From the NCBI GenBank assembly GCA_031256445.1, contig JAIRQN010000086.1:1-55262 (forward strand): DNA of 55,262 nt, written 5' to 3'. Within the stretch, counting starts at the first letter, position 1. The number at the start of each line of letters is the position of its first letter. This DNA is from Treponema sp. GTDB lineage: Bacteria > Spirochaetota > Spirochaetia > Treponematales > Breznakiellaceae. A model generated the notes under the pieces. The model had not been told where the DNA came from. It ran no database searches and worked only from the letters and a program-made list of their open reading frames with translations. Shown one piece after another: positions 27,511 to 37,277 of the stretch. A program made the position numbers and the translations under genes.

Positions 27511-28524
27511 ATGGGAACAAAGTTGAATTTCAGTTCAGTTGAAGATTATGTGGCAAATCATTTAAGGCTATTTATTTTTTCAACAGCCGGATTACTGCTC
27601 ATTGTCGGTATCATTGCCGTCTCTGTTTTTTTTATTGCGGTGCGCGGCGAGGAACAGACAATGGTTCCCGATGTCCGCGGCAAGGAAATAACCGAAGCAT
27701 TAATGGAATTGCAGGTAAAGGAATTATACCCGCGTCTTCAGCTTCGCTATTCGCTGACCTCCAAAGATAAGGGGCTGATTATTGAACAGGAGCCGATGCC
27801 GGGTACTATCGTAAAGGCGGGAAGGCGGATACGCCTTGTTGTCAGTATGGGAGTAATCATTAATAAGGTAGAAAATTTCATTGGCCGCGAAGTTGATGAA
27901 GTGCGGATGGATTTACAGACACTCTATTCATCGTCGGGAGGCCTGCCGCTTTTATCGCTTAAAGAGCCGATGATGTATGATTTTTCCCAGGAAAAACCGG
28001 GAACCATTCTCGCGCAGAAACCGGAGCCAGGCACGGATATTTCCGGCCCCTTAACGCTTGAATTTGTAGTAAGCAGAGGGCCGGAAAGAAGAGCCGTTGA
28101 CATTCCTCAGTTAACAGGGCTTTCGCTTGCCGCCGCGCTTGATACGCTTGGGAGCGCCGGATTTAATTTTTCGTTCAGCATAAGAGAAAGAAACGCGGAT
28201 GAACAGGGAGAAACCATAGTTTCTCAAAGACCGGCTGCCAATACATCTTCACCCGCGAATACCGTGGTTCAGCTGACTTTGACATACCCTGAGTACATTG
28301 CAGATAACGAAGTATTCGGGATTTTCAGCCATAAAATACCTGCAAACCCGTATCCTCTTTCTGTGCGCCTTGAAGCGATACTTCCGTCAGGGGACAGAAC
28401 GCGCCTTATAACAATTAATTATATAGGCGGAGATTTTTCTGTGCCATATAAGCTGCCCGCAGGCACTGTGCTTATTCTGTCAATGCTTAACCGCGAACTG
28501 TACAGAGAGACAGTTATTCATTAA
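27511..28524 (+). CDS. Membrane protein with three PASTA domains, no kinase domain
   Basis: The 337-residue product has a short cytoplasmic N-terminus, one transmembrane helix (about residues 19-43) and three PASTA repeats (about 50-112, 113-190 and 192-262; for example VPDVRGKEITEALMEL and IPQLTGLSLAAALDTL), followed by a beta-rich tail. PASTA domains bind peptidoglycan fragments. Here the usual Ser/Thr kinase part is missing, so this may be a cell-wall sensor or scaffold. It lies 17 bases after fmt, with AGGAG somewhat far from the ATG. Confidence 0.85.
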   Translation: MGTKLNFSSVEDYVANHLRLFIFSTAGLLLIVGIIAVSVFFIAVRGEEQTMVPDVRGKEITEALMELQVKELYPRLQLRYSLTSKDKGLIIEQEPMPGTIVKAGRRIRLVVSMGVIINKVENFIGREVDEVRMDLQTLYSSSGGLPLLSLKEPMMYDFSQEKPGTILAQKPEPGTDISGPLTLEFVVSRGPERRAVDIPQLTGLSLAAALDTLGSAGFNFSFSIRERNADEQGETIVSQRPAANTSSPANTVVQLTLTYPEYIADNEVFGIFSHKIPANPYPLSVRLEAILPSGDRTRLITINYIGGDFSVPYKLPAGTVLILSMLNRELYRETVIH

Positions 28525-28529
28525 CGGGC

Positions 28530-28564
28530 AAAAAAATGGGGAATGAAATTGCTTCATTCCCCAT
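28530..28564 (-). terminator. Rho-independent terminator of pckG
   Basis: A perfect 12-bp stem (28536-28547 with 28553-28564) and a five-base loop are followed, on the minus strand, by a run of T bases (complement of 28530-28536). It lies 18 bases after the pckG stop. On the plus strand the stem is followed by TTAATC, so it may also slow transcription from the PASTA gene, but less well. Confidence 0.88.
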
Positions 28565-28581
28565 TAATCACTCACTGGTTA

Positions 28582-30426
28582 CTATAATGCTTTAAGTCCG
28601 TTTTCCATGATGTCAAGCTGGCTGTAGAGTTCTTTCGGCAGCCTGTCGCCGAACTTGGGATAATGGTTCTCTCTGACATCGGCGATTTCCGCTTTCCATC
28701 CGTCTACATGCACTTTAATAAGCTCCGCCATTGTTTCGGCGCTGACGTCCGCGGGCGGCTCTATGCTGCCGGGTTTTGGAAGATGGCCAATCGGCGTTTC
28801 TATAAAATTGTCCGCGCCGTCGCAGCGGTTGAACATCCACGCGAGAACGCGGCTGTTTTCGCCGTAACCGGGCCACATAAACTTTCCGTCCGCGTTTTTG
28901 CGGAACCAGTTAACAAAGAAGATCTTCGGCAGTTTGTCTCCCTTTCCTTCGTCCTTTGCTTTTTTTCCAAGTTTAAGCCAGTGGCCGAAATAATCGCCCA
29001 TGTGATAACCGCAGAATGGCAGCATGGCGAATGGGTCGCGCCTGATTGTTCCGGCTTTTAGATCAAGAGCCGCGGCTGTAATTTCCGAACCGGTGATCGA
29101 TCCCATAAATACACCGTGTACCCAGTCCTTGCTTTCGTTAACAAGAGGAATGGTAGAAGGGCGTCTTCCGCCGAAAAGGAACGCGCTGATTGGAACGCCT
29201 TTTGGATCTTCCCACTCGGAAGCGATAACCGGGCACTGCGAGGCCGGCACTGTAAAACGCGCGTTTGGATGGGCGATTTCCTGACCCGCCGGGGATTTGT
29301 CAGTCTTTGGTGACGGGACTTTTTCTCCCTTCCAGTTGGTGATGGTTTCTCCAGGCGCGCCGTGACCGATCTGCTCCCACCAGATGTCTCCGTCTTCCGT
29401 AAGACCTGTGTTTGTAAAGATTGTGTTTTTCTTTATTGAATCCATGGCGCTCTTGTTCGAGCTGTCGCTTGTACCTGGCGCTACGCCGAAGAATCCCGCT
29501 TCGGGGTTAATCGCGTAAAGATGTCCGTCTTCTCCGAATTTCATCCAGGCTATATCATCGCCGATTGTCTCAACCTTCCAGCCGGGGAGGGTTGGTATAA
29601 GCATCGCGAGGTTTGTTTTTCCGCATGCCGAAGGAAGGGCTCCGGCTATGTACTTTACTTTGCCCTGCGGGTTTGTGATTTTTAAAATGAGCATATGCTC
29701 GGCGAGCCAGCCTTCGTCCCTTGCCAGCACAGATGCGATGCGAAGAGCCAGGCACTTTTTACCCAGAAGCGCGTTTCCGCCATAACCCGATCCGTATGAC
29801 CATATTTCGTAGGTATCCGGGAAATGACTGATAAATTTCTTGTTAACATCCGGTTCGCAGGGCCAGCCTGTGTCTTTTTCGCCGGGACCGAGCGGCTTGG
29901 CGATTGAATGAAGGCACGGAACAAAGAATCCATCCGATCCAAGGACATCCAGAACCTTGCTTCCAACTCTTGTCATTATATGCATATTAAAAACAACATA
30001 CGGGCTGTCTGTAATCTCTACGCCGATTTTGGCGATATTGGAGCCGACAGGGCCCATGGAGAAGGGGATTACATACATTGTGCGGCCTTTCATGCAGCCC
30101 TTGTACTGCGCTTTCATTGTTTCTTTTAATTCGGCAGGATCTGTCCAGTTGTTTGTCGGACCCGCATCTTCCTTTTTTTTGCTGGCGATAAAGGTACGGC
30201 TTTCCGCCCTGGCTACATCTGAAGGATCAGAGTGGAACCAGAAACAACCCGGTCTTTTTTCGGGATTTAACTTTATTCCAATCCCTCCGTCTACTGTGAT
30301 TTGCAGCATTCTGTTATATTCAGCTTGGCTGCCGTCACAGACTTCGACTGAATCCGGGGTCATTAGGCTTACCGCTTCTTCGACCCATTTCTTTAATTTG
30401 GCATGTTTTAGTTCGTTCAAATTCAT
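28582..30426 (-). CDS. pckG: Phosphoenolpyruvate carboxykinase (GTP)
   Basis: The enzyme interconverts oxaloacetate and PEP with GTP/GDP; in anaerobes it often fixes CO2 onto PEP. The 614-residue sequence carries the P-loop with the reactive cysteine ([15 protein letters not shown], about 282-296), [26 protein letters not shown] and [19 protein letters not shown], all typical of the GTP-dependent class. AGGAG precedes the ATG by six bases. It has its own promoter and terminator, so it is probably a single-gene unit. Confidence 0.96.
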   Translation of the reverse strand: MNLNELKHAKLKKWVEEAVSLMTPDSVEVCDGSQAEYNRMLQITVDGGIGIKLNPEKRPGCFWFHSDPSDVARAESRTFIASKKKEDAGPTNNWTDPAELKETMKAQYKGCMKGRTMYVIPFSMGPVGSNIAKIGVEITDSPYVVFNMHIMTRVGSKVLDVLGSDGFFVPCLHSIAKPLGPGEKDTGWPCEPDVNKKFISHFPDTYEIWSYGSGYGGNALLGKKCLALRIASVLARDEGWLAEHMLILKITNPQGKVKYIAGALPSACGKTNLAMLIPTLPGWKVETIGDDIAWMKFGEDGHLYAINPEAGFFGVAPGTSDSSNKSAMDSIKKNTIFTNTGLTEDGDIWWEQIGHGAPGETITNWKGEKVPSPKTDKSPAGQEIAHPNARFTVPASQCPVIASEWEDPKGVPISAFLFGGRRPSTIPLVNESKDWVHGVFMGSITGSEITAAALDLKAGTIRRDPFAMLPFCGYHMGDYFGHWLKLGKKAKDEGKGDKLPKIFFVNWFRKNADGKFMWPGYGENSRVLAWMFNRCDGADNFIETPIGHLPKPGSIEPPADVSAETMAELIKVHVDGWKAEIADVRENHYPKFGDRLPKELYSQLDIMENGLKAL

Positions 30427-30467
30427 AAATACTCCTGTTTTATTTTACTTAACATCCTGAATATCTA

Positions 30468-30496
30468 TTTATACATTAGAATTTGGACTTTATCAA
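30468..30496 (-). promoter_or_regulatory. Promoter of pckG
   Basis: On the minus strand: TTGATA (30491-30496), a 17-base spacer and TATAAA (30468-30473). The expected start is near 30461, giving a leader of about 35 bases that includes the AGGAG ribosome site. This is a useful contrast to the leaderless promoters in the window, as the boxes and spacing are the same. Confidence 0.7.
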
Positions 30497-30508
30497 GAAA
30501 AAAATGAG

Positions 30509-31150
30509 TCAGGAAAGCAGCAGCGCGGCCGCTTTTTTCCAGTTTCCGATGTGTAAATACCGCATTCCGGCGTTTTGCGCGCCGCGGCCGTCGGTCTTTC
30601 TGCTGTCGCCTATCACAAGAATTTCCCGGGCGGGAAGATTCAAATCGGACGCTATCTGTAAAAACGGCCTGGCGGCAGGTTTTTGCGCTCCGAATGAGCC
30701 AGAACTGTACAGGCGAATCCGCCGCGGACAGGACAGCCCGATAGCTTCCATCCGTTCTTTTAATAACGGATAATCTGAATAAATAGCGGCTTGAAAAGGG
30801 CTGCCGGGGGAATCAAGGCGCGCGAGGATTTCCACAACGTTTTTTCTGGGCTTAAAATGTTTTTTTAATATCACCGCGTACCGCGGCATATATTCGTCTA
30901 AGTACCACTGCCGCGCTTTTTCAGGCGTCAATAAAAAAATTTTTCCCAGATCGTTAAAGAACGCCCTGTAATATTCATCGGAGGTTGAAAGGTCACGTCC
31001 TTTAAAACGGCGGCGGACTATCCGCTCGCCAAGGATATGGAAAACATCCGGTATATATTCCGTTACCAGACGGAAAGCAATGCCTGTTTTTTTGTAAAGG
31101 GTACCGTCAAAATCAAAGATGATACCCTTTACATTCTGATATTCTCTCAC
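30509..31150 (-). CDS. HAD-superfamily phosphatase
   Basis: The 213-residue protein has the HAD motifs: DFDGT near residue 13 (nucleophile and acid Asp), a Ser in IYSDYPLL, a Lys in GAQKPAARPF and GDSRKTD near residue 180. A helical cap lies between motifs I and II. The substrate cannot be told from sequence. Its start overlaps the end of the GH3 gene by four bases, implying coupled translation and possibly a shared pathway. Confidence 0.85.
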   Translation of the reverse strand: MREYQNVKGIIFDFDGTLYKKTGIAFRLVTEYIPDVFHILGERIVRRRFKGRDLSTSDEYYRAFFNDLGKIFLLTPEKARQWYLDEYMPRYAVILKKHFKPRKNVVEILARLDSPGSPFQAAIYSDYPLLKERMEAIGLSCPRRIRLYSSGSFGAQKPAARPFLQIASDLNLPAREILVIGDSRKTDGRGAQNAGMRYLHIGNWKKAAALLLS

Positions 31151-32847
31151 TTAACCAGTTCTTTGAACATCGCGTGGCGTTTTTCGTCCTGCATTAAAAG
31201 ATTAAGCTTAAATTGCCCGTCCCGGTAGCCGCGATCTATGCAAGTCGCCTTGAATCGCTCAAAAGATTCCGGGCCCAAAAGAGCGGTTTCAGGCGGTTTT
31301 ACCCGGTTAGAACTGCGTTTTTCCCTGTACTCGGAATTATACTCCTGCAGGCATTTGTCGAGATGGTTTGTAAATTCTTCCGCTTCTGATACTGAAATGT
31401 TCTGATCTGCGAATTCATAATAAAACTTGTAGTTTGATTTTTGCGGATCGGCAAAACCGACAAAGAAAGGCGCGATTTTCCCGGTCTTTTTTTCTGTCTC
31501 GTGGACAGCTTCTATGAACTGCCTTTCATGCAGTTTTTCTCCTGTAAGGCTGATGGTTCCGTTTACCTTTTGAATAAACTTTATCTGCGGGAATTGATTG
31601 TGATAGCTTGATACTTCTACAAGATCGTTCATGTTGTAACGGTAAAGGCCGGCGCTGGTTGTAGCCAGTATACAGTAACGCTGGCCTTCCTTAAGTTCAT
31701 GAATTTGTAAAATTTTCGGGTTTGGATTATCAATATTGGATTCATGGATGAATTCAAAGTAGATTTTATGACCGAACAGCGTTGTTTCCTGAGTATTGCT
31801 TTTAAGCACAAGCCCGCCTTTACACTCGGTAGAGACATAGCTGAATTCGTGGAATACAGAGTCGGGCGGGAAAGAATCGCGGACTTTATCATAATAGATT
31901 TTTGTATTGCCGCAGAACCATGTATTTATTACCTGCAAATTCGGCCAATAGTGTTTTGGAAGGACTGTTCCGAAACGTTCTTTTAATTTGCGTAATTCCT
32001 CCGCGCGCCGGGGGTTTGGTTTTGCGAAATCCGTAAGGATTTTTCGAATATCATCCGGTATTGCGAACTTGCCGCTGATTGTTCCATTTTCGATATCGCT
32101 GCAATAATCATCGAAAAATTCGTTGACATTGGTCTGCATTTCCACCAATGTGCTGGGGTTAGCTGTAAGAAGAAGAGTTGTGTCTTTCTCAATCGCAAAG
32201 CGCATAATACAGTAATACCGCGCTTTATAATCGGGTATATGATAGACTTCTGTAGGCACATAATAGATAGACTTCATGAATTCCGGAATGTCACGTGACA
32301 TAATTCCCGAAATGGAACCATAGACGGTGCCGTCCGGAGCGGCGCCTTCGATTGCCTTGCCGACAATGATAATAGTGGTGCCGTAGAAAACCTTGGGCCT
32401 GTTCATGATCATTGTATAAAACCAGCCTTGATTCATCTTTTTATACACCATCTGGTAATAATGCTCGGTTACAGGAATCCACTTGGGTTCTTTGGTCGTG
32501 CCGCTGGTTGTCGCGTAAAGTTTGGGCTTGCCCGGAAAGAGGACGTTTGCTTCGCCGTTTTTATGGCGTTCAATATATGGACTCATATCCTCATAATTGT
32601 TTATTGGAACATGTTTCTGGTACATCTCAAACAACTCATCATCGGTTTTTGCCGCGATTATTTTGGCAAAGTCATGTTCTTTTCCGTAAACTGAGTCTTT
32701 GGCCCATACAAGGGTACTTCTTAGGCATTCCGCTGACGCTTTTTTACCGTTTTTTGACGCTTTTGTCATTTCATTCAGGCATTTTTTACCTACGATTGTA
32801 AGCAGTAACCTGATTTTCCACCAGCCTTTCACTTTATCAATTTCCAT
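31147..32847 (-). CDS. GH3-family acyl-adenylate/amide synthetase-like protein
   Basis: The start at 32847 (MEIDKVKGWWKIR) follows GGAGGTG; the frame is open to 32970, but the extra 41 residues are not supported. The 566-residue protein has the GH3-type adenylate-forming fold: YATTSGTTKEPKWIPVTE (phosphate-binding loop), VSTECKGG, and GLYRYNMNDLVEV near the C-terminal third. In plants GH3 proteins join amino acids to plant hormones; bacterial members have unknown acids and acceptors. The HAD phosphatase overlaps its end. Confidence 0.85.
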   Translation of the reverse strand: MEIDKVKGWWKIRLLLTIVGKKCLNEMTKASKNGKKASAECLRSTLVWAKDSVYGKEHDFAKIIAAKTDDELFEMYQKHVPINNYEDMSPYIERHKNGEANVLFPGKPKLYATTSGTTKEPKWIPVTEHYYQMVYKKMNQGWFYTMIMNRPKVFYGTTIIIVGKAIEGAAPDGTVYGSISGIMSRDIPEFMKSIYYVPTEVYHIPDYKARYYCIMRFAIEKDTTLLLTANPSTLVEMQTNVNEFFDDYCSDIENGTISGKFAIPDDIRKILTDFAKPNPRRAEELRKLKERFGTVLPKHYWPNLQVINTWFCGNTKIYYDKVRDSFPPDSVFHEFSYVSTECKGGLVLKSNTQETTLFGHKIYFEFIHESNIDNPNPKILQIHELKEGQRYCILATTSAGLYRYNMNDLVEVSSYHNQFPQIKFIQKVNGTISLTGEKLHERQFIEAVHETEKKTGKIAPFFVGFADPQKSNYKFYYEFADQNISVSEAEEFTNHLDKCLQEYNSEYREKRSSNRVKPPETALLGPESFERFKATCIDRGYRDGQFKLNLLMQDEKRHAMFKELVK

Positions 32848-32959
32848 AAAAACACCTCCAATATTGAATGTTATACTGCCTGAAATTTTCATGTTGATTT
32901 CTGACAGTTTTAATATAAATGTAATTTTATATGAAAATAAAAATCGTGTAAAGTTAAAT

Positions 32960-32989
32960 TTGACATTCAATTAATTTTTGTCGTATATC
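32960..32989 (+). promoter_or_regulatory. Candidate promoter for the coiled-coil gene at 33035
   Basis: TTGACA (32960-32965), an 18-base spacer and TATATC (32984-32989) would start transcription near 32996 and leave a leader of about 38 bases without a Shine-Dalgarno sequence. A second -10-like TATATT at 33023-33028 lies six bases before the ATG, so a leaderless start is an alternative. Confidence 0.5.
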
Positions 32990-33034
32990 TTACTTCTACT
33001 TCCATATTGTTACAAAATACCGTATATTATACTT

Positions 33035-34204
33035 ATGGATGATCGTAAAAAAAGAATTGATGAACTTGAAAGGGATAAACGGGAATGCCGTTCTTCCCTG
33101 GATAATTTATTAGATAATTTCGGAGAGAATCTATACGCCCGCACTAAAGAAATGCAGGTAGATTACAATGATGAGTTTAAAGATATAGAACAATATAACA
33201 TTTGTCTCAGGAAAATCACCGAAACCAATACCGCAATCGGAAGAGTAGAGGAAAAAAACCGCCGTTTTAAGGAACTTGAGGAGACAATTGACAAACTGGA
33301 GCAGGAAGATAAGGAACGAACCAGAGGATTATCGGCGCTTTACCGCAAACTGGGTAAATCGCTGCTTGAAAACGCCTCTCATAACGATTTTACATCGCTT
33401 TTTAAAGAACAGGCGGACGCCCTTTCCACTAAACTTGGGTCTCTTGAAACCCGTATCGAGGAACTGGAGAACAGGGAAGGCGGCAATGTTTTTTCATGGA
33501 TAGGAAAGAGCGCCCAAGGGCTTGTTTTAAAATCTTTCCTTTCCAAGGCGCAGGAAAGCCAGGAGCAGCTTTTCCAGACGATAGGCGAACGCTTCAATGA
33601 CCGCTGCAGCTTTGAGCCGAAGTACAGGGATGAACCGGTAAAAGTTGAAAGAGCGGCAGTTCATGATTTAACAGGCGAAGAATCAGACTTGCTCGGGGAT
33701 ATTGGCAGAATTACCTCCGTCTCGCGGACCGTAATGGAAGAGTTGTCGGTGCTTAGGGACGAAAAACGCCTGATTTCCGCCGGATTTGGAATTGACGGCA
33801 ATCCGCAGAAGCAAATTCAATCGCTGCATCATTACATTGAACAGGTAAAAGAAGAGCTTCGCGTCCTGTACAGGAATTTCGGCGCGCAGACGGCAGGCAT
33901 AATGGACGCTGAATTGACGCCGGAGCGCAAGTATTTTATTGATACTATAGTTACAGCCGAAGACAGCGAAATTATAGGCAGAGCGGTGAAACTGAACCAG
34001 TCAATAACAGATTATGAAAGAACCATTGATAAAATAAAGGCCTCCCTTTCCATTGACGAAGAAATATCCAAAATTGAAAAATACCGCAGAGCGATAGATG
34101 ACAAGAAAAACCGTATCACAGATTTTGAAAGGGCAATTACCGAACTGGAAGGAAACGTTCGTGACAGCGAAGCCCGGATTAAAGAATTTGAAAAACGAAT
34201 ATAA
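33035..34204 (+). CDS. Cytoplasmic coiled-coil protein, unknown
   Basis: The 389-residue protein is almost wholly helical, rich in Glu, Lys and Arg heptads (for example RIDELERDKRECRSSLDNLL at the N-terminus and RAITELEGNVRDSEARIKEF at the C-terminus). A less regular stretch around residues 150-180 (GNVFSWIGKSAQGLVLK) may be a hinge. There is no signal or membrane segment. The frame is open to 32978, but the ATG at 33035 is the likely start. No family is recognised. parE starts 57 bases after its stop, and a link to chromosome structure is only a guess. Confidence 0.75.
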   Translation: MDDRKKRIDELERDKRECRSSLDNLLDNFGENLYARTKEMQVDYNDEFKDIEQYNICLRKITETNTAIGRVEEKNRRFKELEETIDKLEQEDKERTRGLSALYRKLGKSLLENASHNDFTSLFKEQADALSTKLGSLETRIEELENREGGNVFSWIGKSAQGLVLKSFLSKAQESQEQLFQTIGERFNDRCSFEPKYRDEPVKVERAAVHDLTGEESDLLGDIGRITSVSRTVMEELSVLRDEKRLISAGFGIDGNPQKQIQSLHHYIEQVKEELRVLYRNFGAQTAGIMDAELTPERKYFIDTIVTAEDSEIIGRAVKLNQSITDYERTIDKIKASLSIDEEISKIEKYRRAIDDKKNRITDFERAITELEGNVRDSEARIKEFEKRI

Positions 34205-34261
34205 AGCTGAATTAAAAATTCGCGAACCATTATTTTGGATAGAAAAGGAGCGGGTGTCCGG

Positions 34262-36265
34262 ATGGCGGGAAAAAAACAGGTCAAAAAATCAAATGTAAAA
34301 GCAAAACCGGCGGCTAAAACAAAGAGCGCTTCCGTCAAACCCAGGAAAAAATCATCGCCATCCAAACCGCCCGCCAAACCGGCAAAAGCCCCTGCGGCGA
34401 AAACCGCAGCCGCGAACGCCGCGGGCAAACCCGGCGTTTACGATGAATCAAAAATTAAAACGCTTTCTTCGCTTGAACATATCAGGCTAAGGACAGGAAT
34501 GTATATCGGCCGTCTTGGAGACGGATCAAATCCTGATGACGGCATTTATGTTTTATTAAAAGAAATTATTGATAACGGCGTTGACGAGTTTATTATGGGG
34601 AACGGCAAACTGATTGATATTGCCGTAAAGGATATAGGCAAACCGGGAGCCGCTACGGTCAAGGTGCGCGATTTTGGCCGCGGCATTCCGTTAGGTAAAC
34701 TTGTCGAGTGCGTTTCCATTATCAACACGGGCGCGAAATACAACGACGATGTGTTTCAGTTTTCTGTCGGACTTAACGGCGTAGGTACAAAGGCTGTAAA
34801 CGCGCTTGCGGTTCACTTCAGGGTTGTCGCCGTGCGTAACGGAGAATATGCCGAAGCTGTTTTTGAAAGAGGGAAGCTCTTAAACCAGCGCAAAGGAAAA
34901 TTAAAGGAAAAAATAAAAGACGGGACGCTGGTAGAGTTTACTCCCGACCCGGAAATATTCAAAGATTATCTTTTTAACGCCGAATTTATCGAAAAGCGCG
35001 TTCAGAATTACGCCTACCTTAACGCAGGGCTTACGCTTTCGTTTAACGGAAAGCATTTTGTCTCCTCGCGCGGCCTTTTCGATCTGCTACAGGAAGAAAC
35101 CGGCGAAGACGGCCTTTACCCGCTTGGGTATTACCGCGGCCAGCATTCACCTAACGGCCAGCTTGAAATCGCGTTTACGCATACGAACAACTACGGCGAG
35201 GAATATTTTTCTTTTGTTAACGGTCAGTTCACATCGGACGGAGGGACGCACCTTTCGGCATTCAAGGAAGGGTTCCTGAAAGGAATACAGACTTTCTACA
35301 AGAAAGACTACCGCAGCGAAGACGTGCGCGAAGGGACAACCGCCGCGATTGCGATAAAACTGAAAAATCCCGTTTTTGAAAGCCAGACAAAGAATAAACT
35401 GGGCAACTCTGATATCCGCGCGTGGGTTGTGCAGGAAGTGCGCAATGCCGTGGAAGACTGGCTGCATAAAAACGCGGATGCAAGCAAAAAACTGGAACAG
35501 AAGATAATGGCCAATGAATCCCTGCGCACCGAACTTAACGCCGTAAAAAAGGAAGCGCGGGAAGCGGCGAAAAAAATCGCCCTTAACATTCCAAAATTGA
35601 AAGACTGCAAGTACCATCTGGAAGACGGCAAGCACGGCGAAGAGTCGACAATTTTTATAACAGAGGGCGACTCGGCCGCCGGTTCTCTTGTGTCCAGCCG
35701 AGATGTTATGACGCAGGCTATTTTCGCCCTGCGCGGTAAAGTGGAAAATGTATTCGGCAAAAAACGCGCCGCGATTTACAAAAACGAACAGCTCTTTAAC
35801 ATGATGATGGCGCTGGGTATTGATAATGATACCGGCAGCCTGCGTTATGCGAAAATAGTTCTCGCCACAGACGCTGACTTTGACGGTTTTCATATCCGCA
35901 ATCTGCTTTTAACATTTTTCCTGTCTTATTTTGAAGAGCTCGTTACGGCAGGCCATGTTTATATTCTGGAGACGCCGCTTTTCCGCGTACGCACAAAGAA
36001 GGAAACCCGTTACTGTTATACCGAAAAAGAGCGGGACGAGGCTTTCGCCGCGCTCGGTTCGCAGAGCGAGATAACCCGTTTTAAGGGACTGGGAGAGATA
36101 AGCCCCAAAGAGTTCGGGCAGTTTATAGGAGAGGATATGCGGCTTGTGCCGGTGTCGGTTAACACCCTTAAACAGGTTCCGCATGTGCTGAATTTTTACA
36201 TGGGTAAAAACACTCCGGAAAGGCGCGAATATATTATGAAAAATCTGATGGAAGACGCCGGGTAG
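34262..36265 (+). CDS. parE: DNA topoisomerase IV subunit B (type IIA), H1-like N-terminal tail
   Basis: This is the ATPase subunit of a type IIA topoisomerase. The GHKL domain shows EIIDNGVDE (ATP-binding Asn and Glu), RDFGRGIPLG and GLNGVGTKAVNAL, and the TOPRIM domain shows ITEGDSAAGSL and ATDADFDGFHIRNLL. About 60 residues at the N-terminus are almost entirely Lys, Ala and Pro (KPPAKPAKAPAAKTAAANAA), like a histone H1 tail and absent from usual ParE/GyrB. The start ATG at 34262 follows AAGGAG; a TTG at 34235 is possible. ParE is favoured over GyrB by the nearby parC. The total is 667 residues. Confidence 0.9.
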   Translation: MAGKKQVKKSNVKAKPAAKTKSASVKPRKKSSPSKPPAKPAKAPAAKTAAANAAGKPGVYDESKIKTLSSLEHIRLRTGMYIGRLGDGSNPDDGIYVLLKEIIDNGVDEFIMGNGKLIDIAVKDIGKPGAATVKVRDFGRGIPLGKLVECVSIINTGAKYNDDVFQFSVGLNGVGTKAVNALAVHFRVVAVRNGEYAEAVFERGKLLNQRKGKLKEKIKDGTLVEFTPDPEIFKDYLFNAEFIEKRVQNYAYLNAGLTLSFNGKHFVSSRGLFDLLQEETGEDGLYPLGYYRGQHSPNGQLEIAFTHTNNYGEEYFSFVNGQFTSDGGTHLSAFKEGFLKGIQTFYKKDYRSEDVREGTTAAIAIKLKNPVFESQTKNKLGNSDIRAWVVQEVRNAVEDWLHKNADASKKLEQKIMANESLRTELNAVKKEAREAAKKIALNIPKLKDCKYHLEDGKHGEESTIFITEGDSAAGSLVSSRDVMTQAIFALRGKVENVFGKKRAAIYKNEQLFNMMMALGIDNDTGSLRYAKIVLATDADFDGFHIRNLLLTFFLSYFEELVTAGHVYILETPLFRVRTKKETRYCYTEKERDEAFAALGSQSEITRFKGLGEISPKEFGQFIGEDMRLVPVSVNTLKQVPHVLNFYMGKNTPERREYIMKNLMEDAG

Positions 36266-36275
36266 GACAGTGACA

Positions 36276-37079
36276 ATGAAAGAGCCGTATGTGCCGCAGA
36301 TGGGAATTATCTATCCGGAAGAGCCGGACGCTCACATGGTAGAGCCTGTATTTTTGCGTGATGTGAAAGTAGACGAAAATTATCCCTTTTTGGACAAGTC
36401 GTTAAAATTCCGTTTTATACGGTTCTGGCTGTATATAGGCATTTATACTGCAGCTTTTTTTGTCTGCCATATATGGTACGGAATTAAAGTTACCGGCAGG
36501 GAAAATCTTCGCAAACACAAAAAGCTTTTTAAAGACGGCGCGATGACTGTCTGTAACCACGTTCAGCGCTATGATTTTATTTTTACGCAATATGCGGTTC
36601 GTTATCATAAGATGTTTTTTCCGGTGTGGAAGGAGCATCTGAAAGGTCCTGACGCCGGTCTTATCCGCCATGCCGGCGGTATTCCTGTTCCATATGAGAT
36701 AAGTATAATAAAACATTTTAACAAGGCCTTTGACGAAGTTCACGATAAAAAAATCTGGTTACACGCTTATCCGGAAAGCACGCGCTTTGATTATTTTGTA
36801 CCGATCAGGCCTTTTAAAAAAGGCGTCTTTACCATGGCTCACCGTTACAATCTGCCTGTTATACCAATCGCCATTACATTCCGAAAACAGCATTTTCCTT
36901 ATATCCACGCGCTTATGAACAAACACCCTCTTATTACCGTCAATATCGGGGAACCTGTTCTGATTGATCAAGCTCTTGATCGCAAAACGGCGGTGGCAAA
37001 ACTGCGCAAAGACTGTCACGAAGCCATGGTGCGCCTCGCCGGGATAACCAATAATCCCTATCCGCCTGAGGGTGACTAA
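36276..37079 (+). CDS. PlsC-family 1-acyl-glycerol-phosphate acyltransferase
   Basis: The 267-residue membrane-bound enzyme has one transmembrane helix (about residues 48-66), the catalytic HX4D motif in NHVQRYDF, a middle motif GGIPVP and the substrate motif AYPESTR. It probably adds the second acyl chain to lysophosphatidic acid or a related lipid. The ATG at 36276 has AGGA eight bases upstream; a GTG six bases earlier is too close to it. The last codons lie in a repeat that recurs at 37195. Confidence 0.87.
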   Translation: MKEPYVPQMGIIYPEEPDAHMVEPVFLRDVKVDENYPFLDKSLKFRFIRFWLYIGIYTAAFFVCHIWYGIKVTGRENLRKHKKLFKDGAMTVCNHVQRYDFIFTQYAVRYHKMFFPVWKEHLKGPDAGLIRHAGGIPVPYEISIIKHFNKAFDEVHDKKIWLHAYPESTRFDYFVPIRPFKKGVFTMAHRYNLPVIPIAITFRKQHFPYIHALMNKHPLITVNIGEPVLIDQALDRKTAVAKLRKDCHEAMVRLAGITNNPYPPEGD

Positions 37080-37260
37080 TAAACGCACCCCGCCAAGGGG
37101 TGCGGATGAAAAAATTCTTAACGTCACGGCGCATAAAAAAATTAACATGATCGGTAACGGTAGACTGGATTTATCCAGTCGTGCGCGCCGCGGGGACTAA
37201 TAAACGCGCCGCGTCAAGGGGTGCGGATGAAAAATTCTTAACGTCACGGCGCATAAAAAA
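37074..37260 (+). repeat. 66-67 bp direct repeat pair after the plsC-like gene
   Basis: Copy 1 (37074-37140) and copy 2 (37195-37260) agree at all but three bases and one missing A. Copy 1 includes the last codons and stop of the acyltransferase gene and a perfect stem GCACCCC/GGGGTGC that is broken in copy 2. Between the copies lies a palindrome GACTGGAT-TT-ATCCAGTC (37162-37179). These elements fill nearly all of the 235-base gap. Copy 1 also holds ATG plus 13 codons behind AGGGGTG, lost by the indel in copy 2. Confidence 0.85.
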
Positions 37261-37277
37261 GCAGCAAGGCCGGTTTG

